Shown one piece after another: positions 35,001 to 49,300 of a stretch of DNA of 64,000 bases. The notes under the pieces are model-generated. The model was not told the origin of the DNA. It worked only from the letters and a program-made list of their open reading frames with translations, and did not search any database. Positions within the stretch are counted from its first letter, which is position 1. Every line of letters starts with the position of its first letter. A program made the translations under genes and the position numbers. Source of the DNA: Isoperla grammatica (Eukaryota; Arthropoda; Insecta; Plecoptera; Perlodidae); contig OX246748.1 of NCBI GenBank assembly GCA_945910005.1, positions 10,756,049-10,820,048 of the forward strand, in the 5' to 3' direction.

Positions 35001-35691
35001 GTTGCACAAATATGAGACGTTAAGCCCCATTAATCAATCATCTTCTACCACCTTTACTGCCCAAAATACTTAGTCGGATAGTAGAAGTTAGCCAAGCGAC
35101 GCGATGACGGAGCCTGATTGGTCGGCTACTTCACCGAAGATATACGAAGACAGACGAAAACTCCGTCATCGCGTCGCTCGGCGAACTTCTACTACTCGAC
35201 TATAGTATGTTGGGCAGCATAAGGCGGTAGACATACTGCCCAGTAGATGTCTTGGAGGTGAACTATGTATTTTTTGTTAACTTTATACAGTGATTTACAC
35301 TGAAAAATAGAGACGTGTACGTATTACCTGCAGGAAATCGGAGTCCCAAACAGAAACCGACGGCAGACAGGAACGCAAAAGTTGTAAATATCAACAAAAT
35401 GGAAGCTTTTAAAAAACTGATATTGAAATGTTATGCTAACGTATAAGCGTGGATAATGTTTGTTAACCGATCTGTTTCAAATAGATGGCAGAAATCAGAG
35501 AAGTAGAACATTTAGTTGGACTCGGCTATATCGTAACTATGGGCCAACTTTACTGTAAGTTTAAAGTGATGTATTCGCTAGAGGAAGATATTTTAAAACT
35601 GACTCACCATTTTCTTTACAAACTGCTGGTGTGATGCACAGAACAGAAGAACCATTAATAAGAGCTTAAAAAAACACGGCGCCATCTTCAT
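32071..35691 (-). CDS. Gene B2: ML/DUF1091-like secreted protein, 191 aa with the innermost acceptor
   Basis: Coding exons (minus): 35691-35608, 34509-34333, 32642-32481, 32223-32071, the same lengths and phases as B1. Exons 3 and 4 match B1 exactly at the protein level. Exon 1 differs at three residues (MKMAPCFFKLLLMVLLFCAS) and exon 2 at three (ITNC, SVVFPW, YKLA), with about one silent change seen. Signal peptide, GPYDV, MCEA, DACWVPPGNY, LEYGEF and VVGC features are kept. It also has five stacked exon-3 acceptors (32600-32933) and an expanded CRE array in coding intron 2. The 5' non-coding exon ends at donor GTGAGT (36334). The upstream region is unlike that of B1. Confidence 0.85.
32600..32933 (-). 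repeat. B2 exon-3 acceptor array: five 69-bp copies
   Basis: Acceptors lie just above 32642, 32711, 32780, 32849 and 32918, 69 bp apart, each CTGTTTCCAG or TTGTTTCCAG before ATCGAGAAC. The frame is open through all. Copy number equals that in B1. The outermost units differ slightly (NNNLLMH in place of NNDYLLMY), so the array predates the duplication or has been co-converted. Confidence 0.94.
33897..34300. promoter_or_regulatory. Tandem array with eight TGACGTCA palindromes in B2 intron 2
   Basis: Four copies of a 102-104-bp unit, each with two full TGACGTCA sites: 33914, 33974, 34018, 34078, 34120, 34180, 34222 and 34282 (start positions). The array ends about 40 bp from the exon-2 donor. 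TGACGTCA is the consensus cAMP-response element for CREB/ATF bZIP factors. B1 has a single unit with two sites (14071 and 14131). An intronic enhancer role is inferred. Confidence 0.7.
35069..35204. mobile_element. MITE with long terminal inverted repeats, distal copy
   Basis: Same element as 14934-15069, in B2 intron 1. Confidence 0.8.
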
Positions 35692-36334
35692 TATGTGGTG
35701 GCTGCACACAGCTCAAGATAATAAGATAGCTGTGAAGGTGACAAGACTACTGGGAATATATATACCCACAATTTACCTTGAACATGGAAAAGGAGGTACA
35801 CATGAATTCCATCCCGTGTCGTTACCAATAAATATCCTTCAGGATATCCTGCAGTCCCACAATGTACGATGATCCGATAAATATAGGTTATATTATTGAA
35901 CATTATTCTCCAATACGCAATAGAAAATAGTAGAACCTATTAGTTCCAGATAATGACCATGAAAAGCACTTCGTAGAAACTTATTATCGTTTACCTTTGT
36001 ATGGACTCGATGACATGAGCTTCATCCACCCTTATTGTTCTCTTGTACATCAGTCGCTGAGAGAAGACCAAAGGCTTTGAGATAATGCAGCTGTAGTTGC
36101 TCTATTGTGACTGCTGCATGACAGTAAAAACACGGAAGTTGTGTTCAACTTTTGAAGGAACTAAAACGGATATGGTGGGGGGTGGGGTTTATCAATGCGC
36201 TTTGCTTAAAATACGATCTAAAGGTGGTTTCTACCTAAGAAACACCCTGCCAATCACTTACCTCAAATAGGAGACAAATGTTATTGTGTAGATCATAAAT
36301 GTCACTCATCCCTATTATTCAAGAAAGCACTCAC

Positions 36335-36435
36335 CTTCTCGGCCGGTACCGACAGCTACAAACCCCACGGACAAATAACTTGACAACTACGGATACAACT
36401 ATCTATGTAGGGGAAGGTCGCGGCTTTTTATAACT
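36335..36435 (-). promoter_or_regulatory. Putative B2 promoter and 5' non-coding exon
   Basis: On the minus strand GTTATAAAAAG (about 36435-36425) lies about 90 bp before a donor GTGAGT (36334-36329). A start about 30 bp below the TATA box would give a non-coding exon of about 65 nt without an ATG, spliced to the acceptor at 35702 before the signal-peptide exon. Confidence 0.5.
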
Positions 36436-36957
36436 GTGTCTCACCGAATCGACTGTCGCTTCAGATTTTAGACATGAGTGACGTGTACAACTTTAAACAA
36501 AGAAGGCGACGGCTAAGTAGCTCTTTCATGTTTGTTAGGTTTGAGCCAGCTATACATGGGGTGGTTTAATGATCTACAAGTGGCGATTGAAAGAGATCGC
36601 GAGTTGAGGGGGGTGAGAATCTGACCAGCCAATTGGAAGCGCAGGCTGAAACAGTTTGTTCCTTGAAAACATAAATATCTGAGGTAGAACCTCGGATTGA
36701 ACCGTCGTTCAAGAAAGCTGTGCCTCAATGTAAGACGTCAAAATTATCAAGATTTCGAATTATATTCGAGAAGGCTGTGTGTTCAAGAATGGTTGCAATG
36801 GCGGCCGGAAGTTCAAAGATTGCGAAAACAGTTGACCTTGGTATAGGAGTTTGCGTGACATATTGTTAGCAGTGTTATTTGTTAGAAACAGTATCAAACA
36901 TTAAACAATACTGGTAACAATAGTAGATGCCTTCTATTCAGAACTTCAGTGGCGTAC

Positions 36958-37048
<91 letters not shown>

Positions 37049-37738
37049 TAAATAATAAAAATTCAGTGGCGTGTATCTGTTACATCCCCGCATTGAAGTC
37101 TCCATGTTAATCAAACAGGAAATTCTCAAATGATAATAGAATCACCAGACCGGTAAATTTGCTAATCAACTAAGTAACTAAACATTCTGATAATATTATG
37201 TATTCAATTTTAATACATACTATATAGAACCGTAAATATTTATTAAATATGTAAATTACACATGCCTTTAGACAAAACGAGTGAAGTCAAATTGCGCCGC
37301 ATTATATAATTGTGAATTATAGTTAATAAAACAATAACATAAACGTGAAATGACTCCATCATTTATTAACATGTACAATAAATGGCGCTACAGGTTGCGC
37401 AAAAAGTAATTAGTTATTTTAAATTCCGTCTGTTTTTTTTTTGTTTTTTTTTACATCAAATTCGTATGTGTTATAATTTGTGATTTTTGCATCACTTTTG
37501 TTTAGTTTTTAAATTCTAAATAATGCTTTTACTAAATCTGAATAACATCCGCCAATAATCAGGGATTGCTCTACATCAACTGTCACAATCATGGCCGTTA
37601 AGAGTCGTCATAGAAACGAAGCTGGTTTTTAACACTGTGTGAGTACAATATAAATACGAAATTATTTATTTATTTTTATTATTATACAAACAAATAACGT
37701 GAACCAAAAACTGTTTAAGATAAGGAGTTTTCACACTT
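36436..37738. other. Gene-poor region with an (AAT)n array
   Basis: No supported gene. An (AAT)n array at 36959-37047 is flanked by TTCAGTGGCGT on both sides (36945 and 37063), like a target duplication or a slippage boundary. T-rich tracts lie near 37430-37450. Confidence 0.6.
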
Positions 37739-38265
37739 ATATATTTATTTATTCTTTTATTTATTTACAGTACATGGCCACTACAGCATTTTATGCCAAT
37801 AGGCGTGACCACCAAACAAAACAAATAACAACATTAACAATAACAATACACATACAATACATATATCTGCAATACATTATTGCTTTGTCAGGTAATAAAA
37901 ATTATTCAACAATGTTGTCATCAGTAAAAGGGACAATTAAAAACGTTAAAAACAATAAACAATAAAAATGGCACATTAGAAATTTATATTTAGATGTGGA
38001 ATGATAGAAGTAAAAAAAATAATGAGGATTGGATGTGATGTCCACAGAGCCAGGAAGTGCGTTATATAAAGACGGAAGGCGGGTGAAGATGGAGCGTCTC
38101 TCTAGGTTGGTGCGGCAGTTTGGTATATGAAACAGGTTGTTTAGGCGTGTTGTCCGGCCGGGTACATGAAGGCAAAGGTTAGTGATAAAAAGGAGGGATG
38201 TAAAAAAGGAGGGTCCTGGCTTCGAGTCGATAAGATAAATATTCTGGAATTCATTTGAGTGTATC
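37739..38265 (-). mobile_element. Degraded LINE fragment, RT C-terminal end and 3' tail
   Basis: On the minus strand from about 38210 an open stretch reads TNLCLHVPGRTTRLNNLF, then CRTNLERRSIFTRLPSLYNA, then LPGSVDI. This is typical of the end of non-LTR RT ORFs (R-T-N...S...RLP-LYN-LP). The 3' side ends in a (TAAA)-like tail near 37770-37740. The 5' part is missing. Confidence 0.5.
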
Positions 38266-38423
38266 AGTATGTACTAAAATGACAACTTTGGGCCCTACAT
38301 AGTACAACAAGATCACAAGTGAAAATAATTAGTTCTTGTAACTGATCGGGTAGTCATTAATATAATATGGTTTTCTTTTTCTTAATAATTTATGTTGGCT
38401 ACGCTTGTTATGTACACATCGCC

Positions 38424-38430
38424 AACATGC

Positions 38431-38463
<33 letters not shown>
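38424..38463. repeat. (TC)n microsatellite
   Basis: Pure TC run that borders the 5' break of a LINE 3' fragment. Confidence 0.95.
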
Positions 38464-40799
<2,336 letters not shown>

Positions 40800-41004
40800 C
40801 TCTCTCTCTCTCTCTCTCCATCTCTCTCTGTCACATTTATTGTTGAGATCGATACAGTATTGCCTATACATCAATGTGCAGGCGCGCCGTCTCCAGCGAC
40901 ACTGCAACCCTGCGCCACTTGAAATACGAAATCGACATAATTGATAACAATAATATTATTACCAACGTGTGAGAGTGGGATGATAAGTATTCTCATTCTT
41001 TCGA

Positions 41005-42395
41005 AATAGTTCATACCACCTCTAGTTACCATACTACCTCTAGTTCATACCACCTCTAGTTCATACCACCTCTAGTTACCATACCACCTCTAGTTCATAC
41101 CACCTCTAGTTCATACCACCTCTAGTTCATACCACCTCTAGTTCATACCACCTCTAGTTACCATACCACCTCTAGTTCATACCACCTCTAGTTCATACCA
41201 CCTCTAGTTCATACCACCTCTAGTTCATACCACCTCTATTTCATACCCCCTCTAGTTACCATACTACTTCTAGTTCATACCACCTCTAGTTCATACCACT
41301 TCTAGTTCATACCACCTCTAGTTACCATAGTACCTCTATTTTATACCACCTCTATTTCATACCACCTCTAGTTACCATACTACCTCTATTTCATACCACC
41401 TCTAGTTACCATACTACCTCTAGTTCATACCACCTCTAGTTCATACCACCTCTATTTCATACCACCTCTATTTCATACCACCTCTAGTTACCATACCACC
41501 TCTAGTTACCATACCACCTCTAGTTCATACCACCTCTATTTCATACCACCTCTATTTCATACCCCCTCTAGTTACCATACCACCTCTAGTTCATACCACC
41601 TCTAGTTCATACCACCTCTAGTTACCATACCACCTCTAGTTCATACCACCTCTATTTCATACCACCTCTAGTTACCATACCACCTCTAGTTCATTCCACC
41701 TCTAGTTACCATACCACCTCTAGTTCATACCACCTCTAGTTCATACCACCTCTAGTTACCATACTACCTCTAGTTCATACCACCTCTATTTCATACCACC
41801 TCTATTTCATACCACCTCTAGTTACCATACCACCTCTAGTTCATACCACCTCTAGTTCATACCACCTCTAGTTACCATACTACCTCTAGTTCATACCACC
41901 TCTATTTCATACCACCTCTAGTTCATACTACCTCTAGTTCATACCACCTCTAGTTACCATACTACCTCTAGTTACCATACTACCTCTAGTTCATACCACC
42001 TCTAGTTACCATACCACCTCTAGTTCATACATCCTCTACTTCATACCACCTCTAGTTACCATACCACCTCTAGTTCATACCACCTCTAGTTCATACCACC
42101 TCTAGTTCATACCACCTCTAGTTACCATACCACCTCTAGTTCATACCACCTCTATTTCATACTACCTCTAGTTCATACTACCTCTAGTTCATACCACTCT
42201 AGTTACCATACTACCTCTAGTTCATACCCCCTTAGTTCATACCACCTCTAGTTACCATACCACCTCTAGTTCATATGACCTCTATTTCATACCACCTCTA
42301 GTTGCCATACTACCTCTAGTTCATACCACCTCTAGTTCATACCACCTCTAGTTCATACCCCCTTAGTTCATACCACCCTTAGTTCATACCACTTA
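41005..42395. repeat. Minisatellite of CATACCACCTCTAGTT units
   Basis: About 1.4 kb, roughly 80 or more units. Two unit lengths are interspersed: 16 bp (CATACCACCTCTAGTT) and 18 bp (ACCATACCACCTCTAGTT), with point variants (CTATTT, CTACTT, CCCCT). It ends with shortened units near 42355-42395. No ORF. Not a CRISPR array, because there are no unique spacers. Confidence 0.97.
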
Positions 42396-42473
42396 AATGA
42401 AACATATTCAAAAGGGATAATATTTAACTAGCTTGAGTTGGTTACCTGAACACCTTGTATCGCTTGCTTAAGT

Positions 42474-42818
42474 CTCTACGTCAAAAACCGCAGAAAATGA
42501 TAATTATTTAATTATATCTCAAGATTGCAACAAGAAATCGAAAATATAAATTAACAGCGCACTGTGTTTTGGTAAGCCCTACAGACTGAATGAAATATAA
42601 CCATTATCGTTATTATTTTGATTATTAATTCGATAATTAGTAACAGTTAATTATATATATATATAAAAAAAAAACTGATTACAATGCAAGATACAACTTA
42701 GAGCATTCAGTATGTAGTACTAAACCACAGTGCGCTGTTGATTAAGATTTTCGATTTCGAAGTCCATTCTTGTGACATAATTTATAAATTAAAATTTTGT
42801 GCGGTTTTTAACGTAGAG
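42474..42818. mobile_element. Foldback (palindromic) element 1
   Basis: The left arm CTCTACGTCAAAAACCGC mirrors the right arm GCGGTTTTTAACGTAGAG. Imperfect complementarity continues inward for about 110 bp, including AACAGCGCACTGTG / CACAGTGCGCTGTT. The centre holds AT-rich DNA. No ORF. Confidence 0.75.
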
Positions 42819-42830
42819 GTATCCTTTTAA

Positions 42831-43204
42831 GAGGAAGGACTACTAGCCAATATTAAAACCCGCGAAATTAACGTATTTTCGTCATATCTCAATAACGCCA
42901 CACAATATCGAAACAGTGACACCTACGCATAATTTGGATTCGTCAGAGCTCAATACCAAGTGAAAAAGATTTCGTAGATTGTAGTAATTATAGTTGTAAT
43001 TTCAAATTAACTTGTAAATTAGTTAAATTACAAATAATAATTATAATTACTGCAAACTAATAAATCTTTTTCATACGGTATTGAGCTCTCACGAATCCAA
43101 AATATGCGTAGGTGTCACTGTTTCGATATTGTGTGGCGTTGTTGAGATATGACGAAAATACGTTAATTTCGCGGGTTTTAATATTGGCTAGTAGTCCTTC
43201 CTCT
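42831..43204. mobile_element. Foldback (palindromic) element 2
   Basis: 374 bp, almost a full palindrome. The left arm GAGGAAGGACTACTAGCCAA mirrors the right end TTGGCTAGTAGTCCTTCCTC, and complementarity runs about 175 bp into the centre with few mismatches. It begins 12 bp after foldback element 1. No coding capacity. Confidence 0.88.
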
Positions 43205-43650
43205 GTAGTTTTCATATGGATGAATTCCTAAAATAAGACAGCCCTGGAATGTCAATCTCAACGTCATGGCGCACCTACTCTCATAGGCTGCTGATAATAT
43301 TTCAAAATTTCCATTATTATCCTTCTTTAGACGCCAGCTTGCTTTAGTAGCTAGTTATAAACGATCCATTTACACAAATAAACATCTTTATGGCATAACT
43401 AATCATAAAAAACAAATTCCGATAGACAGAAATTATGTACCGATCAGAATTAGAATTAGTTTCTTTATTGGACTATTTAGATTGCAGAGTACGACACACA
43501 CCGTTAATAACGAATAAGGGGTTGTGACGTCATAACTCGGACAAACAATCGGCTTCTAGGTAGTTTCATTGTTGTGTCTTGCTTTGTTGTTGTTTTTATC
43601 GCAACGAACGCTATTCATGATGACATTGGACTGACCCTACCGTGTATCAT

Positions 43651-43740
43651 GGCCGATGACGGCCGATGACGGCCGATGATAGCCGATGATAGCCGATGAT
43701 AGCCGATGATGGCCGATGATGGCCGATGATAGCCGATGAT
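43651..43740. repeat. Decamer minisatellite (GCCGATGATR)
   Basis: Nine 10-bp units of GGCCGATGAC, AGCCGATGAT or GGCCGATGAT, followed by a second copy of the flank TGACATTGGACTGACCCTAC. The D2 unit lacks the array (53705-53755). Confidence 0.93.
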
Positions 43741-44291
43741 GACATTGGACTGACCCTACCGTGCGTGTATCATGGCCGATGATGACTGTGAAGAAAAAAT
43801 ACAGGAAACACAAAGATACCGCTGATCTTTGTTGTTTTTCCGTCATTGTTTGTTTCCATATTCATAAATAATTATTTCCTTCTCCGCTCATATTACACAT
43901 TCCTGAAGCTTCCTGGACTACCAGACAATAGGGATGTATATTTATTATAATTATCTTATTGACAAAACAAACAATATATCAAAATAATTATGTTATTTTT
44001 CTTCTTGAATTCTATTTATCAACATACTTCCGGGAACATGCACGAAGATCGCTACAGGATGTAAAGACACAAGTGTGTAGTTCTATACGACTGTAATGAT
44101 CATTTGCAGGGTGTACATTAATAATTTCATCATCGAGTAGATTTCTGTTCAAAGGAAAGTATAGGGATGCATTTTGTGTTAAGGAAATGCACTGTTCTCG
44201 CAGGGAGATACGTAACAGTATCCTGTGCAGCAAGGTCAACCTAGACGAGGATTGAATATCTAATAAATAAGTGCTATTTCAAAGAACTTCC

Positions 44292-44590
44292 TGCCCTGAG
44301 CCGCTGTACCTTATTGTTTGACAGGTTTGAGTGCTTTGTTGATCCCGAGAGCTATGCCGGCGGAAGCGTATGCTTCTGGTAGGGCCACCCTAGCCGGACA
44401 GGTAGAGAGGGTGAAGCCAGAAGAAAGGCAGTCCAGAACCTCCCCACTCCCTTTTACTCCCTCTTCCCCTATTCTCCCCGCCCACCCACTTGCCCCTTTC
44501 CTCCAGACACCCCCTATTTCATTTTCATATTTCACCCACTCATCGTCTCGATTAGCCTCGTTGCAAAAATATGAGACGTTAGGCCCAAAT
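44292..44590 (+). mobile_element. SINE-like repeat with core and 3' tail
   Basis: Carries GATCCCGAGAGCTATGCCGG, the GCCGGCGGAAGCGTATGC core, GCCACCCTAGCCGGACAGGT, then a C-rich middle and the tail CTCATCGTCTCGATTAGCC and AATATGAGACGTTAGGCC. This is the most complete copy in the window and shows that core and tail belong to one element. The D2 counterpart is at 54250-54560. Confidence 0.72.
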
Positions 44591-45443
44591 ATCATTGTCG
44601 ACCCTATAAAATCTATAGGTCAGTGCAAAGTGGGAAATTTTGGTTTCAAATAACTTTCGAATTGATTTAAAAAACGGTTTAAAATGTGTGTGGTAAGTGG
44701 TTAGTTCAAGCATGTTCGAATTCCAGTCGGTTTGATCTGATACAAACCGATTTGTAATGTTTCAACTCTAGTGTGCATGTAGTGAATCCTCACCACTATT
44801 TGAATAACAGCAAAATAACTCAAAGATGACATTGGAATTTATTTTAGTATGTTGTTTCTCATTCCTGTCTCCTATGTTTATGATTACCTAATTAATTTTC
44901 TATCCTATCAGTTATAGAACCAGTTTGCAAAGGTTAATTAATGAAAAAACACGTTTAATAATGAAGCAGTAGGAACAACATGAATAAAATAAAATATCAA
45001 AAGATATAACATGAAAATAAAACAAACCACTGTAGAAAAGAGAAAACAATAAAAATTGATCGAACGGTAACTTAATTTAAAATTTAATTATATACTACAA
45101 AATAATGATTAAATAGACGTTTATCATAAAAACAAACATGTGTGAAAATAAATAGAGCATCACTGAAAATAAAAATAACAAAACGGGGGCGTTAAAAAAT
45201 ATCAACGAGAAAGAAAAAGAGTAAGAATATAAAAAAGAAAAAAGAAGAGAAACAGAAACAAAAAGAAATGAAATCAAACGGAAATGTGTATGGGAAAACT
45301 ATATCATAATTATTGAATTGTTACATAACTCTTCGCTGCAACATCCAACAATGAAGTTACGGTCACCAAAGTTCAATCTAGGTTGTTTCCAATGGTTCTG
45401 GCGCCTTTAATGTATTGTTGTGTAATGTTGTTTTAATTGTTAA
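44591..45443. other. AT-rich upstream DNA of D1, no gene seen
   Basis: Includes a purine-rich stretch at 45200-45275. Matched at 54561-55410 in the D2 unit. No supported gene. Confidence 0.55.
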
Positions 45444-46116
45444 AGGGATAGTCGGGTGAAAAACTAAAAAACTACCATTTGTAGTTGTCCACCTTTAAAT
45501 ATAAAAAACATTACTAAAAGACACCATACTTTAAAAGCAGGCAATTTAAAAATGAAAGAAAAAGTGATTTTTTGGTTTGTTGCTACCAAGTAGCACCGAG
45601 CAACTTTTCTCATGGTAATTCGCATATGAAAAAAATGTTGCATTGAGAAAGTAAAACCACCGCTAAAATCGGGCACTGATCAAAAATCGATCAGGAGGTT
45701 TAATGTGCATCGTTTCTCTACCGATAACATGCTTCTTAGTACGAACGTGTACTTCTACAAAATATCCTGCAATTATTTTTTTTGTGACATGATGTGTAGA
45801 AAAGTTGCAATCTGTTTTGAGCGGTACTGTCCGCATTCGCCGAGTGTTTCGCGGAGCGCGGGCTGGTCTCGTATAACACAATGCGTCCTCTGTCTATCGG
45901 GAAGGCGCCAGCGACCTCAGAACCGATACAGTTGCACTACGCTTTAGAAGAAAAATGCAGCAGAGCTGCCGAAGGGAATCTAGTAGAATAGCTAATTGTT
46001 CACTATTTTTTTTTCTTGCATTGAAGCAACCTATATCAATTGTATCTTACACATAACTGAATTTTATGGACTAATGACTAATTGGTGATTTTTTAGTTAT
46101 TCATCTGACTATCCCT
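45444..46116. mobile_element. TTAA-flanked non-autonomous DNA element upstream of D1
   Basis: Ends AGGGATAGTC and GACTATCCCT, with inverted similarity over about 30 bp (GTGAAAAACTAAAAAA / TTTTTTAGTTATTCA). TTAA lies at both junctions (45440-45443 and 46117-46120), a hallmark of piggyBac-like targeting. 673 bp, no transposase. It ends about 120 bp before the D1 TATA box. Confidence 0.7.
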
Positions 46117-46237
46117 TTAAAGGCATTCTCAGTACGGCCATTGGAACACGCAATAGCAGTCTGCTGTTTACCCGACGTCTGTAAACAATAACCCGGCATG
46201 ATTACCGCGCGTGCACACTCAATGTCACTAGTCGGAA

Positions 46238-46245
46238 TATAAATA
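46238..46245 (+). promoter_or_regulatory. TATA box of gene D1
   Basis: TATAAATA, 67 bp upstream of the ATG and conserved in D2 (56206-56213). The leader between TATA and ATG is also conserved, so it is probably the core promoter with transcription starting near 46270. Confidence 0.7.
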
Positions 46246-46311
46246 TCCAGAACTGGACGTTTATCCCCATAGTCGTGATATCTTCTAGCCCAAGTGCTTG
46301 GACCAACAAGA

Positions 46312-49300
46312 ATGAAGCTCATCCCTGCACTGCTGTGTCTGCTGTCCCTGACGCTTCTCTTCTGGGAATCGGAGCAGCAGTTGGGATCGAAAACTGTGAA
46401 TTAATATTCTGATTATTAATTTATATAATTAATTAAATAACAATAAGTCGCGACGAAACATCATAACAGATGTTAGCCATAGACGAGTAGTTCATGGCGA
46501 CCAGCGAGCCCTTATTTCCAATACCGATCGCTGATTGGCTACGAGTTCCTCGTCTCTGGCGAAAGCATCTGTAAAACTGTTTTGAGCGAAGAAAACATAT
46601 TTTACAACCAGCTAACATATTTTATAGAAATTATCATGATAATCCTGTAGAGTTTACAAAAGCTAAAAATTAATTAAATATTCAAATTGCGTGCTACCGG
46701 ACATTTCATTCAAATCTAACAATTTCAGAATATTTTATGTGCATTGGTGGAACTGTGTAACAAACAATATTATCTACTTGTTTTGATTTACTAGACTGGA
46801 TTTTAACGTGTGTTTCTTCAGGGCCCCTACATAATGGAAGTGGATCAAGTCTACTTGTGTGAAGACCAAGGAACTAATAAGGCGAACATCAACATCTCAC
46901 TCTATTTAGGCAAACAGGACTCTAGGTCAAAGACCAGGACACATCTACACAGGGGCTCGTTTTCATTTCCTTTCACTGAGGATGACGTCACCGGTCTGGG
47001 TGTAAGTAGGCCTACTTTCTACTTATAGCGTACTAGAACTTTTATTAGGATCAGATGTCACATTTCGTCCTCTTTCTTGTTTCCTGGACCCAGATTCACA
47101 AAAAGGCCTGGTTTAAGTGTAGGATACTAGATTATGGCACGCAATTGCTGATACCACGGACCTGCACATACCCTTGACTCAACGTTGCTAAGAAACTATA
47201 GTGAATAACAAACACTTGAGACCAAAATTCAGGCCCTGTCTGTCCGGCAACACGTATATGACTTCGAAGTGTGAACATGAACATATATGCTGTTGTTTTA
47301 GTTGCCGCCATGAAAAAGTTGCTCTAGGAGATCAAGAAGATCTTCGTAGGATATTGCGTGTCATATAGTTGGCCGTGTTATTTTTACCAACAATGTTAAA
47401 CAATACTGGTACCAATGGTAGACACCTTCTATATAGGGCACTTGCAACACCAACAGACAACAATGGAACAAATGAATTGAACTGATGGACAAACAATCAG
47501 CTGTCAATATAATAAAATTGCAACCATAGAAATAAAAACAAGTGTAGCAATAGTAACTTCTCGCTATTTAAAACTTTTAATGATAGACAACGACTAAGTG
47601 AAAGTTTTAAATGTGTATTTGTTTGTTTTTTGTTTTGTTTTCCAAAATCAGAAGAAATTATTTTTTGACAGCTATGTTGTTTGTCCATCGGTTCAATTCA
47701 TTTGTTTCATTGTTGTCTTTTGGTGTTGCTAGTGCCTTATAGTGTGCAATAGACTTTTTCAGAATTCATCTAGGATCCTAGATAGAGCTTATTACGGCCT
47801 TCTTGATCTGCAATGACAACCATGGACAACAGTGAAAAGTGAACCTTAACATAACTATCAAGAACCCTTAGAAAGAGCGTATCACGGCTTCCTAGATCAA
47901 TTCTGAAAATCATCTATTATTTTTCAGCAGCACTTCAATGACGTAAAATTTCAATTAGGCAGCGCACATAACAATGATCTAAAACAACCGTATAGTTAAC
48001 TTACCTTCATATGCACATTTGTCTGTTTATAAATCTGAAGGTATTAGGAAACAAAATACTGAACTTGCTGTTACCCCCTTGCAATATTTCATGTTCACTG
48101 TGACTTCCACTAAAGTAGCTATCTATTGGGCTGTGTCGTAGGGCTACCATGGATTTATAATTGGAGACTCAAACTAACACATAGATAGCGCTGCTAAGCA
48201 ACACCCTTATCTGCGCCATTGATTATCTAACAATAAAGCAACAATGAACAATTGACAGATTAACTCATCCTTATAGTAGTTTATTGTCTTGCCACCAGAA
48301 TGCGTCTGGTCTATTTTGAGGGGCCAATAGCACCTACGGTACAGTGGACTTAGGACCTGTCCTAAGTTAAGACTTTTTGCGAATCCGGTCCCTGCAGCTT
48401 GGTGATAACATCTTCACTTGTTTATGATAGATAATCGCCAACGTTTATCAGAAGAAGACCAATGATTGGCTGTTGATGTATCACTATGACGAGAATATGT
48501 GTGACTCTATCGCGACCCTAGCAGCAGAAATATTCACCAGTTTACGTAAAGCAATCGGCGTATCAGGGGAAGGCTGTCAGCTTCCAATGGTGAGTTGTGT
48601 GGTTACTATCATAGCATCAGATATATACAACAGTTTACGTGAAGCACTCGGCTTATCAGGGGAAGGCTGTAAGATTCCAATGGTGAGTGGTGTGGTTTAC
48701 CTGCCAGGCCTGCTACCTTATTGTGGTGGGCAGGTTTGTGTGCTTTGGTGATACCGAGAGCCATGCCGGCGGAAGCGTATGCTTCTGGTAGGGCCATCCT
48801 AGCCGGATAGGTCAAGGAGAAGCCAGACTAAATGCAGTCAACGTCCTCCCGTGTTTCCCGGAGGATAGGGACAAGTAGGACGTAAAGAAGAGGATGTGGA
48901 CTGACTTTCGTCTAGCTTCTCCCCTTCGACCTGTCCAGCTAGGGGGCCCTACCAGAAGCATACGCTTCGGCCGGCATAGCTCTCGGGATCAGCAAAGCAC
49001 GCAAACATGCCCACAACGATACTTACTTTCCTTTATTGCAATTAAGGTCAGTGTAGGGCACAATGCCCTCTTTAGCCTGATGAGTGATGATTGATGAATG
49101 ATAATGAGGAAGGGAGGAGGGTAAGCCTGGTACCGGCACGTAGCCTACTCCTGTTTAAACGTACCAAGAGGACCATCGGCTTTACGTCCCATCCGAAAGG
49201 ACGGTGTAACTTTGACCAGTCATATAGGTTCCTCCACTAACCTGGACTGCCGAGCAGTTGACGAGAATAACGAAGCTGTTACACAAGCTTTCGAACCTTC

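Noticed and set aside
41005..42395. CRISPR-like regular repeats
   Set aside because: Units are contiguous without unique spacers, there are no cas genes and the DNA is eukaryotic; it is a minisatellite.
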